Positions 12,504 through 28,767 are shown, numbered from the stretch's first letter. The stretch: DNA of 64,000 nucleotides from Paraphysomonas bandaiensis (GCA_965644295.1 CBFFRP010000200.1:62001-126000); one strand, 5' to 3'. Notes: generated by a model not told the origin, from the letters alone. Made by a program: numbers and translations.

Positions 12504-14542
12504 ATGAGCGTACCTCAAGCTGATGTTAGGGTCCTGCCTGCTCCTGTACACAAATACAGCACACAAGAAGATGATGGCAATGAGCCACAGGATCAGTTAC
12601 TCACAGAAGAAGAGTCTTCTCAGAAGTACAATTGCATGTCTGTGTGTATGTGTATTAACAGCTGCTGTTGTGCTCTATAGGCGCCCCACTGTACCCGCCT
12701 ATATGAACCGTGCCAATTTTGTGCCATATAAAGATGAGGATTTTGGTGATGGTGGAGCATTTCCTGAAATTCATGTTGCTCAATATCCTCTGGGTATGGG
12801 ACGTCCAGGTGCGAAGAGCACTGCGGTAATATCTGTGGATGTTGACGAGAAAGGCGAGGTGCGGTATGATGCCATCGTCAAGCACGGGGCCAACAGAAAC
12901 AAAATCGTCCAATCGTCTCTTGATGATATGAAGGAATCAGAAGGTAATTTATTGAATGTATATTTTTGTGTTAACAGTTCTTCTTGCAGGCCAGGCTGAC
13001 ACTATGAGTCTTCCGTCTAAAGAGGAGGAGGAAGCGACAGCTGAGAACACCCGCAAGGCCCTGGAGGCATTACTTGAGGGAAAAATTAAGAAAGCAAAAC
13101 CATCCTCCATAGCTACAGCCCCAGCAGATGCAGAGGAGCCTAAATATATCAGATACACTCCAAACCCGAATGCACCAGGGTGAGTGATTTCACTTGTTTA
13201 ACTGTTACAATCTAATTTTCCATGCTTGTCACCCTTGTATCACGCAGATATAACCCGGCTGCTAAACAGCGTGTTATCCGGATGGTGGAGGCTCAGGTGG
13301 ATCCAATGGAGCCTCCTAAACACAAGATCAAGAAAGTTCCTCGAGGTGGAGGGTCACCACCTGTGCCTGTTCTGCATTCCCCTCCTCGCAATCTCACAGT
13401 TAAGGACCAGCAGGCATGGAAAATACCTCCATGTGTATCTAACTGGAAGAATGCGAGGGGCTATACAATCCCTCTTGACAAACGCCTAGCTGCTGATGGC
13501 AGAGGTTTACAGGAAGTTACAATTAACAATAAGTTTGCTTCCTTAACGGAGACTTTATACATTGCTGAGCGCAAAGCTGCTGAGGAACTAAGAGTGCGCA
13601 ATATGATCCGTCATAAGCTGATGGCTCGTGAAAAAGAGGACAAGGAAAAAGAACTTCGCGAGATGGCCAGTCAGGCACGGAAAGAGCGTGCAAGTGTGTT
13701 GGGTGGTGGGCAGATGGGCCAGCGTGTGGAGGATGAGCCTACGGAGGAGGAGGCTTCCCACTACCAGCCCCCGCGACGGTCCCACTCGAGCGACGACGAC
13801 AGTGACGCTGAACATGATAGAGAAGAGAATAGGCGTGGTTCAGGTGGTGGCAGACGGGAGAGAGATAGGAGCAGGGGCAGAGGGCGCAGTGAGAGCCGAA
13901 GCGCATCTCCTGATAGACGTCGTCGATCTGGCGAGACAGATGAGGAACGAACTGCACGTATTCAGAGAGAACGCCTGCGTATCGAAAGGCGGAAAGAGCG
14001 CGAGAGGGAGATCCGACTTGAAAATATGAAGGGAACAATGCGGAAAAATAAGATTGATCGTGATATGAACAGGGACGTATCTGAGAAAATTGCTCTTGGT
14101 ATGCATAAAGGTAGCGGTCAGCTGACTGGGGAGGCTATGTACGACGCTCGTCTCTTTAATCAAAGCGCGGGTATGGACTCCGGATTTGGTCAGGATGACG
14201 AGTACAATACGTACAGTAAACCGCTATTTGACCGGAAAGAAGCGGAGTCGATATATCGCCCGAAGCGAGATGATGCAGATGTGTATGGCGACGTTGATAC
14301 GCAGGTACGTTTCTGAATGCGCTTTTATTTAAACTGCCCACTAACCGTATATACGCACATAGATGGCCAAGTTATCTGACACCAGCAGGTTTAAGCCTGA
14401 CAAGGGATTCAAGGGAGCCGAAGGTTCAGGTCAGGGCGGAGGCCGGACTGCACCTGTGCAGTTCGAAAAAGTCCAGGACGACCCGTTTGGAATCGATGAC
14501 ATTGTGGATGGAAGTAGCCGCAAGAAGGCCCGAAAAAATTAG
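12504..14542 (+). CDS. SNW1: SNW domain protein SKIP/SNW1 (Prp45 family)
   Basis: This is a spliceosome component and transcription co-regulator of the SNW/SKIP family, acting in the nucleus and joining the activated (Prp19-associated) spliceosome. Exons are 12504-12625, 12681-12943, 12990-13179, 13248-14304 and 14363-14542, giving 603 residues; every junction keeps phase, and introns are 46-68 bases. Hallmarks are LPAP near the N terminus, EDFGDGGAFPEIHVAQYPLG, SPPVPVLHSPP, the family name motif in CVSNWKNARGYTIPLDKRL, and a C-terminal DPFGIDDIV. The region from about residue 330 to 450 is rich in Arg, Ser and Glu. The ATG at 12504 gives MSVPQADVRVLPAP; in-frame ATGs at 12486 and 12492 are alternatives. 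Confidence 0.95.
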
Positions 14543-14708
14543 TGTTGAACTTCTTATCAACTCTGTGTTTTTACTACGATTACGATGACAGCAAATGTAT
14601 TCTTCTCTTACTTTATGGCAGTAATAATGAAATAGTTGCTCTGCAATATACTCATATTTACAGTACTGGACTCAAACGTTCACTCTATGCGCATACTGAT
14701 GTAGTTCC

Positions 14709-14790
14709 GCATTGCGCAGAAATATATCTTCCCTCCTCAATAAAAGTAATTCAGCATTGCGCAGAAACATATCTTCCCTCCTCAATAAAC
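14709..14790 (+). repeat. 45-base tandem duplication
   Basis: Two units begin with GCATTGCGCAGAAA at 14709 and 14754 and share ATATCTTCCCTCCTCAATAA. Each unit carries an AATAAA-like signal, so the duplication may affect 3'-end formation of SNW1 about 200 bases upstream (inference). Confidence 0.75.
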
Positions 14791-15090
14791 AATATACACT
14801 AGTGACATATATAAAACCACTTATAAACTTTGAATACGATATTGTAATAAATTTGTATGTGACCATCGATATGCCATTTCTAAAGAAGTCGTAGTAATTA
14901 TTGGTACGGATACATGGTTACTAAATGGTCAGAAATGAGTCTTTGGGTCGGCTACGTTTCTAATCTAGGAATTTAGTAAAAATGCTGTAGAAACTACTTG
15001 TGTGTGGTGACTGCATTATCAAGAGGCTTATTATGAAATTTATATTGAGTTATGTTCGTTGAAAGAGAACCTATCATCTCTGTGTACTGT

Positions 15091-15155
15091 CTATAGATGT
15101 AAAACTAGTTTCTGAACACAACCGTTATCATGTAATAATCAGATATTCTTATCAT
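15091..15155 (+). repeat. Dispersed non-coding repeat, copy 2
   Basis: This is the partner of 706-770, the same length with about eight substitutions. It is flanked by the 19-base direct repeat at 15072-15090 and 15150-15168, which could be a remnant of insertion or of local duplication. Confidence 0.6.
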
Positions 15156-16304
15156 CTCTGTGTACTGTGTAACATATTGCCTGCAAAACTGCAGAACATA
15201 TTCCAACAAGTGAGTCATCTGCATTTCCGAGTATGTCAGGTTAAGATACTTTATAAAATCTACACGCAAGTAAGATTTCTTCATGTACATACTGCCTTAT
15301 GTGGTTTAGATACCGTCCTTAATACTTAATACACTGATTTATGTAATGGAGGTATTTGACAAATATGTGAAGCTTGTTCGCGTAATGTGATCCTAGAAAA
15401 ATGTTTAATTGTCAGGGCTGCGTAACAATTAATTGCAATTTAATTGCAGATGTTTTAGCAATTGAATTATTAGTTATAGCTCGCGCAATGTCCATGTCCA
15501 TACCGCTGCATGTTCAGTTCGAAGTGGAATTTAATCCTGCAGTGTCCTGTAAGGCAGGATCGGTAAGAAGATGATTGCCAACTACTTAGAGATATATATC
15601 TTCAAACTAGAAGGATATTACGCTATGGATCGATCTGAACTTAGTCTTGTAGCTCAAGATCAAGAGGAAAAGCACGTAATCGACCGTACAAAGAAACAGT
15701 ACTTCTCTTAATGTAAAGATATTTATAATGAGAGGCCACAGCCCCTGCCCACCATATTAATAGACATTATAATGGCGCCATCTTCCTTAACATTTTCTAA
15801 GCTCTAATTCAAATATTATATCCTTATTCTACATTTCTACATAGTAGTAATTGTCAATTATTTGCAATTTAATTGCAACCTTCCAGCGGGCAATTATAAT
15901 TGCAATTATTACGTATGATCTATGCAATATAATTGCAATTACAATTAGTTGTTACGCTGCCCTGCTAGTTGTACTTGTATGCAAGTGTTTTAGTGCAGTG
16001 GAGTATAGTGTTCAAAGCATTGCTCACTTTGTCAGTTTCATTTCTAAATAAAAATCTGCCCATTGTTATAGAGCCAACAAGGAGAAGTATGAAGTGCTGC
16101 AAAGCAATAATATTATTTCAGTGATACTTGTTCTAGCTAAAACACAATTACGAACACAACGATATTACTAATTAAATACTTCACAGTATGGCTACGCAAA
16201 GATGAATATCACATAACGTGTTACCAAGCAACTTCAAACGTTTCGGACTGGCTATGCACTGGTTCTGGCCATTATATTATCACAAACCCACAACCCAGAT
16301 TCAC

Positions 16305-20656
<4,352 letters not shown>

Positions 20657-21189
20657 CTTATCAGTCTCACTCTGCAGCACAGATATAGGGATTGTTATGA
20701 GAATTAATGGAAGGTGTCAGCCATATGAGCCCTCGAACAAATAACACTCTGCAGACAATGCTATAGATATACTCGCTCTACTTAATATGCACACAGCAGT
20801 ATCGTACTGTCGACTGTAGTTGTGTTGTAGGGTACGGAGTATGGAGTGTATCAGATACACACCACCACTTCAGAAATCTATCGCTACATTTTATCCCTCT
20901 ACTTTTCCTCCTCAACTCACTCTACAAAAAATGACAAAAATATCTTGAAAATCGGCATTTTTTGTAGATATCGGGACTTGTATATACTGCTGTATAGAGT
21001 AGCTTGTAGGCAGCAGAATATCGACGATATCTATGCACATACATGATCAGTGAGATTGAGCACCCCTACTAGACAAACTAAAGGCTGCTAATCAAAGTCC
21101 AGCACTTTGTTCATAGAGTGTATAGAGTAGTTTAGAATAGTTCTGTATTATATTTATGATACTACTATTGTGTTGGAGTATAAAATTAA
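20657..21189. promoter_or_regulatory. Upstream region of SMC3 with a 12-bp inverted repeat
   Basis: The region holds no convincing gene. CTACAAAAAATG at 20922-20933 and its exact reverse complement at 20956-20967 are separated by 22 bases, forming a potential hairpin about 270 bases upstream of the SMC3 start. The right arm runs into GTAGATATCGGG, which resembles the left end of the MITE at 32323. Confidence 0.5.
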
Positions 21190-21516
21190 ATGAACATGCT
21201 TGTTATAATATCGATATCAACTTTTAATATCAGGGTAGAAAAATGGGTAGAAAAACTAGTCATCGTTGGAAAAAATCATGTGTGGAAGAAAGATAGAAAC
21301 ATGTACGCCAGACTACTTCTGAGTATGGTCATCGCGAAAACTATGGAAGAACCATTTCATACAACTCCATCTGATGGGCCACTTTCTCCTTTTCCTGCGT
21401 ATTTAAAGTCCAAATTAAAAGGTGTTGTTGGCCCACACGAGAGCTTTTTCTGGCGAGATGTGTATGAGCGCATGGCCCAATGGCGAATATATAGTTTTGA
21501 GAAATACCCGTACTAG
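21190..21516 (+). CDS. DUF4485 domain protein (CEP112-like N-terminal domain), possibly partial
   Basis: The 108-residue product carries the pattern of DUF4485, the N-terminal domain of centrosomal CEP112-type proteins: EKWVEKL, then KKDRNMYARLLLSMV, then MEEPFHTTPSDGPLSPFPAYL-like sequence. I recognise it from the family pattern and made no search. The start is uncertain. An acceptor-like CAG at 21231-21233 suggests that the domain's first part could come from an upstream exon I cannot place, in which case the ATG at 21190 is not the true start. Animal relatives continue into long coiled coils; here the frame stops 30 residues after the domain. It implies a lineage with centrioles or flagella (inference). 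Confidence 0.6.
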   Translation: MNMLVIISISTFNIRVEKWVEKLVIVGKNHVWKKDRNMYARLLLSMVIAKTMEEPFHTTPSDGPLSPFPAYLKSKLKGVVGPHESFFWRDVYERMAQWRIYSFEKYPY

Positions 21517-22907
21517 TATGTAGAATTCAATGAATGGCAGCAAGGGAAATTATGGTTGCAACTAGAACACGAGTTCTATACGTTCGGATCATTATAATTT
21601 TCTATTATGACTGACTCGTTCATGCATACTATGTTGTTCCCCAACTGGAAACATCTTAACAGCTCTCAGTTAGCTCCTGATTATTGAATTACTAGTATAC
21701 GGTATGTAATAACCAGCTATCAGGTGAGACCAGACACTAAGCATACGGCCAGAGGAATCAATCGCTAAGAGCACTACATATTAATTTTTGATAATAAGAT
21801 GCTATTTTTTCACTCTGGAAGTTGCTTGTAGATAGTATTGTAGCTGTGGCACCCTGCCCTACCTCATACGGCCTGAGGAACAATCCAATAAGCCAGTAGA
21901 GGATCCAAATCAACTCAGCTGACTGTACCAGGAGGAAATGGCTCTCGGAAGAAATCGCATAGTACTCGCTCCAGATTATCTGTACATCATAGGTTTAATA
22001 TTATTATTATATTGCCATATTTATCATTAATAATGATGAGATTTGTGATTATGTGTGTCCGATTGTATCCGAAGGAGTTGATCAATCAAACTCCAATTAT
22101 GTGATGCAGATGATTGCTGGCTTAATCAATTCCTAGATTTGGTGAATCTTCAGTCATGAGGCAACGGAATATACCTAATGGATGCAACGATGGGTTCAAT
22201 TTTGCCATTGGACTATTCGAAATTATTGCCCCGTTCAGACAAATGAGCAAAATTGAACCCATCGTTGCATCCAATAGGTATATTCCGTTGCCTCATGACT
22301 GAAGATTCACCAAATTGTTTCAGATATTTTCCGTACTCCTGTGCATCCAATGATCGTCCATCTGCCGTTATGTATCGGCGAGAAACGATTGAAGACTTAT
22401 ACAGTGATGATGAGTTATTGTGATCACTGTATTAGACTGATGGGAATGGCTTTTGGTTTGGATGATACCGACATGGAGGTCTTAGTATCTCATATCTCCG
22501 GTATATGTTTGACAGTAGCGGGTAGCGGAGTAGTGGTTTGGTTGTCATGCGACCTTAATGCCGTGTACTGAGAATGGAATTTACGCATGTCGCATGAATT
22601 TAGCTGCTGATTGATGACATTAATATATTACAATATTATTATTCCGGTTTGAGAATGATTGCAACATTAATAATGGGACGCTACCTCACGATATATAATC
22701 CCCGTTATTCATATCCCTGTGCCAAGACATATGCTCACAACGCTAGACATGACAAAAGCTAAAATTGCTGGCTGGCGGATACAATGAGATGCATTGAAAA
22801 TTGCACATTAAAAAGTCATATAAATACGCACAATTCCATTGTTCGGTGAAGGAAAAAACAAGTAATAAGAGAAAATGCTGGCTTAGTTACTGAAATGAAA
22901 AGAGAAC
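21517..22907. other. Intergenic region containing a long hairpin
   Basis: AT-rich DNA downstream of the DUF4485 gene and of the RPL5 3' end. Apart from the hairpin at 22137-22315 I see nothing assignable. An open stretch at 22341-22571 starts without ATG and resembles no family I know. Confidence 0.5.
22137..22315. repeat. Near-perfect 69-bp inverted repeat (hairpin)
   Basis: The left arm 22137-22205 and right arm 22247-22315 are reverse complements with one mismatch by eye (CCTAATGG against CCTATTGG), separated by a 41-base loop. There is no clear target-site duplication and no coding capacity. The transcript would fold into a long stem, so it could be a foldback/MITE-type element or a small-RNA precursor. 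Confidence 0.9.
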
Positions 22908-23936
22908 TTAATCCTCCTCCTCGTCCTCGTCGGCAGCCTTGAGGGCAGCCTTCTTGGCAGCTGCATCGGCTTTTCTTTGGGCGTGAGACTTCTTACCGGC
23001 CTTCTTGAAGCTCTTATCGATGGCCGTGAACTTAGGAGCAGGAACGTGCTCAGGGTTGGCACGGATTGCCTCGTGGACCTTCTCGTAGAGAGATTCGATC
23101 TCATCGGCATCGATACCTGCAGCAATGTACTTGGCGAAGTGCTTTTGGTACATCTCCTCATCGTCCTCTTCCATTTCACGCATGTAATCGGCGATGTGCT
23201 CACCCATGATGCGGCTCTTGTGGGTCTCAGCGTCGAACTCCTTGGTGTCGCGAGCGTATCCAGGGAAGCGCTTCTCGCTGTGGGGGATGTCAAGGCCACC
23301 ATCGCTGGCACCCTTCATGGCGCCGAAAATACGAGCACCGGTGGTGGTGTTCTTCGTTCCGACATCAAGAAGAGCACGGAAAGGTCTCTTCTCGTCATCA
23401 ACCTCCTCAACGTAGTAAGTCTTTCCACCGTGCTTGGTAGAGATGGCCTCACCGGCAACCTCCTCAACACCCTCGTAAGTCTCGTCAAGACCAATCTTCT
23501 TCAGAAGACGTCTAGCAAGGAGTAGACCGGTGCAGTATGCGGCAGAGTAGTTCTTCAACCCAACAGTAAGACCATATCTCTCGAGCTCCTTGGAGTGAGC
23601 AGCGCATAGCACTTTATCACCGTCGATCTCAGCATAGACGATCTGGCATATCACGTATCTGTTGGTGATACGAACGACAAGGCGGTACTTCGGGGACTTG
23701 TACTTGTTCTTGTCCTGAGTGATGAGCTTATGGCGCTGACGGTAGTCAGTCTTTCCCTCTATACATTAACATATCACTGCAACTGTCATAAACAAGAGAA
23801 GGTACGGTACTCACCTCGCCTCCTGCGAAACTTGACCTGGTACCTCTTGAAGTACTGCTTTGTCTTGATAACCTTAACAAACGGCTACAGAGAGAGTTAC
23901 ATTAATAAAAAAAATTAAAATATTTGGTCGCACCAT
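22908..23936 (-). CDS. RPL5: 60S ribosomal protein L5 (uL18)
   Basis: RPL5 binds 5S rRNA in the large ribosomal subunit. Exons are 23934-23936 (the ATG alone), 23815-23884 and 22908-23758, giving 307 residues against about 297 in animals. The N terminus reads PFVKVIKTKQYFKRYQVKFR, then GKTDYRQRHKLITQDKNKYK, and later AAYCTGLLLARRLL and EKRFPGYARD, all typical of uL18. The tail is Lys/Ala-rich and ends in acidic residues. The first intron (23885-23933) begins immediately after the start codon. The coding strand is richer in G/C-ending codons than neighbouring genes, as expected for high expression. It is divergent from RPL14 across 349 bases. Confidence 0.97.
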
Positions 23937-24285
23937 CTTTCCTTGCAACTATCCAGCAAATTTAACTTAGCCAACTAATGAGACAATTGGAGCTGAATAA
24001 ACACTCCATCATCGTCTCTTGGCACACAGCGTTCATATGAATCACCACCACAAACACTGCACATAATACCGTGACTGTCCAAGATACGTAATCTTTTCAG
24101 TTTTTGTAGTTCGACAACATTTTTACATATATTTCAGTTTTGTCTTTTCAAGATATTGATTATTCGTTTGGTTTTCTTTCATCCACTAAAGCAACTAAAA
24201 CACTGTGCTGTAGAGTGAGTGTGGAGGAGTGTGTTATATTATGATTTAATCATTACAGTTTTGGTATTCTCTTATTTGGTACAAC
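23937..24285. promoter_or_regulatory. Bidirectional promoter region between RPL5 and RPL14
   Basis: Two ribosomal protein genes start head-to-head from this 349-base stretch, so a shared promoter is likely (inference). It is T-rich near 24110-24180. I do not see a telo-box or another ribosomal-protein element I can name. Confidence 0.6.
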
Positions 24286-24833
24286 ATGGTGAGATATGTT
24301 ATTGTACACGCACTATGATGTAATTGTATTGATAGGGATTCACTAGATTCGTGGAAGTTGGCCGTGTGGCTTTGATCAACTACGGTCCTGATGCCGGCAA
24401 GCTTTGCACCATTATTGACATGATCGACAACAACAGGGTATGTCATTAATTAAATAGCTTGTCGTGTATGAATAATTTTTGTGAAGGTGTTGGTCGATGG
24501 CCCCCGCGAAAAGACTGGCATCCATCGTCAAGTGATGACTACTAAGAGACTTTCTCTGACTGACTTTGTGGCCAAAATTCCTCGCAATGCCAAGGAGAAG
24601 AAGATTGTTGCCGCATGGGAGGTAATATAGTAATTATAATATAATTGTTGATACTAATAGAACATTAGGAACAAGGCATTTTGGCTGCTTGGGAGTCGAC
24701 TTCTTGGGCTAAAAAGTTGGCCACCAAGAAGCGCCGTGCTGCTTTGTCTGATTTCGACCGCTTCAAGGTCATGATAGCCAAGAAGCAGAAGTCAGAGATT
24801 GTTACAAAGAAGTTGTCTGAAATATCCGCATAA
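24286..24833 (+). CDS. RPL14: 60S ribosomal protein L14 (eL14)
   Basis: This is a large-subunit ribosomal protein. Exons are 24286-24288 (the ATG alone), 24336-24437, 24487-24621 and 24669-24833, giving 134 residues, the normal eL14 size. Diagnostic stretches are [47 protein letters not shown] and [13 protein letters not shown]. All introns are 46-49 bases with GT..AG ends and sit between codons (phase 0). As in the divergent neighbour RPL5, the first intron follows the initiator codon directly. Confidence 0.97.
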
Positions 24834-26501
24834 TGTAGTGACTAAATAAGAGGATATCAGTGATATGTAAAAACGCAGATGCATAATCTTTATATCACCT
24901 TGTGCAGACGTACAGACACAAAGTACTTGCTTCATGTCATACTAAAACAACATACTTGCTACATAGCCTCAATATTTTTAATTAGCAAGTAGCATGACAA
25001 TCATTTCTTTATGACAAATGAATTGGGAAGAAAGCCAGCTGTATTTCATTAACTCTTAATCGAGTGAAAGCTATACGATGCGGAAATCATGTGACAGTCG
25101 TGCATGTGGTAACATAGTGCTCGTATCGCCTTATTGTGCATGATGTCTCCTATATAAGCGCTTATAACGAACCCGACAGAGGAGATGAAGTCAGCTGCCT
25201 CTTTACCCCGTTATTGCAAGCTGGGTTTAAGACAGTTAATAGAGAATGATATGCTTAGTATGTTGTATGTAGTATGTATCCCCACAGAGAAAAGTATCAA
25301 TAGTCAATAACCAGATTCCAGCCATCATTCTGAAATGAGACACAACAAAATAGTACAACCCACGAATAATAAACGATTGGAGAGAAGGATGGAGCCATTT
25401 GAATACGCATATCTATTGAACGATAATGCATGTATATGACAAATTGTAAAGTAATGCGAAACGGAAGGTTGCAAATAGGTGCGTGCATAATACTTGTTGC
25501 TCAGCGTTAAGGAACACAATACTTCAATTTGATTGGTCTACCATCAAACACAATCCGTTACTATTGTTATTGTTATTGTTATTGTTAAGCCAGCGCACAG
25601 TATATTACAAATATGCTATAAAATATTGTTACTATAAAACCCAGTTGAGTCTCCAGATAACATTAGAATACGACGAATAATAATAACTGTGCAACGCAGC
25701 TAGGGAGTTTATTTTGGAGTGTCAAATAATTATAAAAGAACTCTTGGTGTTTAGGAAAACGTGTAAAGTATAAAGATATCAAGTTTGTCATTGCCAATAT
25801 TACCAGAGCTTAAATAATCAATACATTCAGTTTCACTAACACAATGCATGTCATGAAATTAGTTCAAGTGATGCCGTTTACAACTATTGCATTATTTAAG
25901 TACCCTAAAAGTGCTCAGAAATAAGAAAAACTCAAGCTGACAATCCTGGTGACCTGGTACCTCAGACTGCCGTTTGGCGAGGTAAAACATTGCAAATAAT
26001 GTAGACAGTAAACAGTGGCACTCATAGTCATTGTCAGCTCTCACTAGGTTCCTAAAATTCCAGTGGATCTAATGTTGCACCTTTATACTAGGATGCATTA
26101 TAGAGATGTGCCAATAAGTTGATGTGTTACCACCAGCATTACGAAACTACGAGCTACGTGATAGCTTACAAGAGGATACAAATTCACCATTTTCTACTAT
26201 GAATTTGTTGCACTACTAACTCACTTCAGTTGCACAATATAGATGATATATGATATCATCTGTCCCGCAAGTAATGAGGTAAGGACGATGGTATTATAGA
26301 AAGCAGGTAGTCTGCTTGTGTTGTTCCGACTGTAATCTCACCCAACTTTTAAAAAACAAATAATACAAACTAAGACTGATAAACAAATGTTATGCTTCAC
26401 TTAGGGTTGATAAGGTCCTGGTTTGAAAGCTCCCTATCAAAGAGTCTACCGTGACCTGTAGTGCTACACTATCTCGACCAGCCACGACAACATGCAGGTG
26501 T
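24834..26501. other. AT-rich intergenic region
   Basis: About 1.67 kb between the 3' ends of RPL14 and CCT4. A short (ATTGTT)n microsatellite lies at 25562-25587. I see no gene, RNA gene or mobile element. Confidence 0.5.
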
Positions 26502-28324
26502 CTATCTTACTGGGATCAAATCATCAATTTTCAAAATCATCCCTACACACTCAGTAGAGAGTCCAATTTCTGATAGATTGACAAGAAGTGGCTGCACCAC
26601 ATGTTCCTCCCACATGTCAGATATGGCACCACGACGAACGTCAATCCCTGCCGAGGAATCACCCTGGTTGTGGCGGTTACGGAGCTCCGTCACAAGTGCG
26701 ATGGGATTAATTCCGGCGTTTTCAGCCAAGGTGTATGGGATGATCTCAAGAGCCTGAACAATATGTATAAATAGTAGATCTAAAGGTGACAAGAAACCTA
26801 CCTCTGCAAATGCACGGGCGCAGTACGAACGCACACCAGTCAGGGTCTTACTCCACTGCGTCAGACGCAAGGCGCATTCCGCTTCACCAGCACCACCACC
26901 AGCAATCATATACCTGCACAGCAATTAGAGTAAGACAAAAAAGACACACCAACAGAACCTCTTCTTGACAAGGGATCGGACCACACAGAGTGCGTCATGC
27001 AAAGAACGGTCCGCCTCTACAAATTAATAATCAACGAAAATGTTATGTTTCACAATAAATATACCGTCCAGAACTAGCTTGTTGCTTCCACGCATGAGTA
27101 CAGTTACTGTGCGACCCATGTTCACAATGTCGGTAAACTTCACAACCCTTGATGAGCTGCCGCCAATTGAGATCTCTTGCACCAAACCAGCTGATCCCAA
27201 CTTGTTGGGGGAGAAATGGTCAACATGTGCAACAGGAAGTACATTAAGAGTGCGTGATATGAAGTCAATGTCAGTGCGCTCAATGTCTGTGACAACCATG
27301 ATGTCGAGCTTTGCAAGAAAGTGAAGGGAGAGGTCATTGTAGGCATCGCGCAATATGGATTTTTGGATGAGCAGAACGTTACATCCAGTCTTCTTTATCT
27401 TCTTACAGAGGCCAAGAATGTATTTTCTCTCTTCGCGCAAGATGCGATCCATGGCAGCGTAATCGGAGACAACAACATTGTTCTCCATATCAGTCTTGGG
27501 AGCGGAGAGGCAGAACTGGATGAGAGCAATCTTTGCGTTCTCCATTCTGACGGGTCCGTTAGCAGTGTGCTTTGCTCCCCGCTGTAACACAAGACCGCGA
27601 ACCAATTCTGAGTCGTCCATCGTACCACCCACCTGTTTGACAATTTTGACATCGTCAAGATCGACATTGGTGGCAGTAAGAGGATCAATGATGCTAAGAA
27701 CGGCATCAACCGCAATTGGAGACAACACGTCTGCGTGATGATGCACAACCTTGGAAGATAGACAAGTGTTCACGGTATCCAGTACCTTCTCCCGGTCAAG
27801 AAGGTCAATTGGGCGCGCGATTCCAACCAATATTTCAGCAGCCTTGGCTGCAGCATCCTTGAATGCTTCAGCAATCATCGTGGGGTGAATTCCTTTGGAA
27901 AGTAGCTCCGAGCACGCGGACAACAATGCTCCAGCAATTACGCAAATACCAGTTGTACCATCTCCAGCTTCAATGTCCTGGGACTTAGACAACTGTACTA
28001 ACATCTGGGCGGTGGGGTGAAATACTTGCATCTGAGACAATATCGTTGCGCCATCGTTAGTAATGAGAACTTCGCCGTCTCCTTTCTGTATCATTTTATC
28101 CATACCGCGGGGCCCAAGACTAGTTCGAATAGTCTCCGCAACAGCTAAATATAAAATTATCAAAACTCATTTAGATTATAAATATAGAAAAATGATACCT
28201 TTGGCTGCAACAATATTCGACATACGCACATCCTTTTCTTTGGCGTTACCCTTTTGACGCTCGCCTGTCGACTGTATGAGCTCTCTGATAATACATGTGA
28301 AATAAAAATACCTTGCTTGCTCAT
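26502..28324 (-). CDS. CCT4: T-complex protein 1 subunit delta (CCT4)
   Basis: CCT4 is one of eight subunits of the cytosolic CCT/TRiC chaperonin that folds actin and tubulin. Exons are 28312-28324, 28199-28282, 27065-28144, 26959-27016, 26802-26913 and 26502-26753, giving 532 residues (animal CCT4 is about 539). Chaperonin motifs present are [21 protein letters not shown], the ATPase GDGTT and the apical [13 protein letters not shown]. The equatorial [10 protein letters not shown] and [21 protein letters not shown] are also there. CCT4 assignment rests on [20 protein letters not shown] and [17 protein letters not shown]. The first exon codes for only four full residues (MSKQ). It starts head-to-head with the CDK7-like gene, 443 bases apart. 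Confidence 0.96.
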
Positions 28325-28767
28325 GTTTTTGTGTTCTATTATATCTCTATATGTGAGATGCAATGTGTTTTGTTCTGTGGCGATGCAATTGAGGGTTTAA
28401 AAGGAAATAGTTATGTATGAGTGTATATGCAGTGCTGCAAACACCCAACACACCACAAACACAGACATCATCCGACTCGATCCTCACACACCTCACACAG
28501 AGATATGTAGCCCGTATTCAGTAATACGTACGGTACAAACATCCGTATCATCACAATCATCATCACCAGCAGCAGCAAGGTATGGCTGAACGTATATGTA
28601 TATATATGGGTCGTATTTTCTACTACAGTGTATACAGGCACTGTATTTCTGTGCCTACCGTATTAGAGGATGTGATTATCAGTGCAGAGAACTGCCTGCT
28701 GCAACACCCACCACTCTGATATTCTATTTAAGACCAGCGTAACTCACCTGCTATATTTCGATTGAGA
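28325..28767. promoter_or_regulatory. Shared upstream region of CCT4 and the CDK7-like gene
   Basis: This 443-base stretch separates two divergent start codons. It contains a CA-rich tract (28440-28500), CATCATC/CAGCAG simple sequence (28550-28580) and TA-rich DNA. No specific promoter element is recognised. Confidence 0.5.

Larger units (their letters stand above)
14543..16304. other. Convergent 3' intergenic region with repeats
   Basis: SNW1 and SMC3 converge on this 1.76-kb AT-rich stretch. It holds a 45-base tandem duplication (14709-14790), the second copy of the 65-base dispersed repeat, a 19-base direct repeat (15072-15090 and 15150-15168, core CATCTCTGTGTACTGT), and TTGCAATT-rich segments at 15420-15470 and 15850-15950. 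I see no coding sequence. Confidence 0.6.

Noticed and set aside
25562-25587. (ATTGTT)n run as a coding poly-Leu tract
   Set aside because: The surrounding frame is short and has no other coding signal; treated as a microsatellite.
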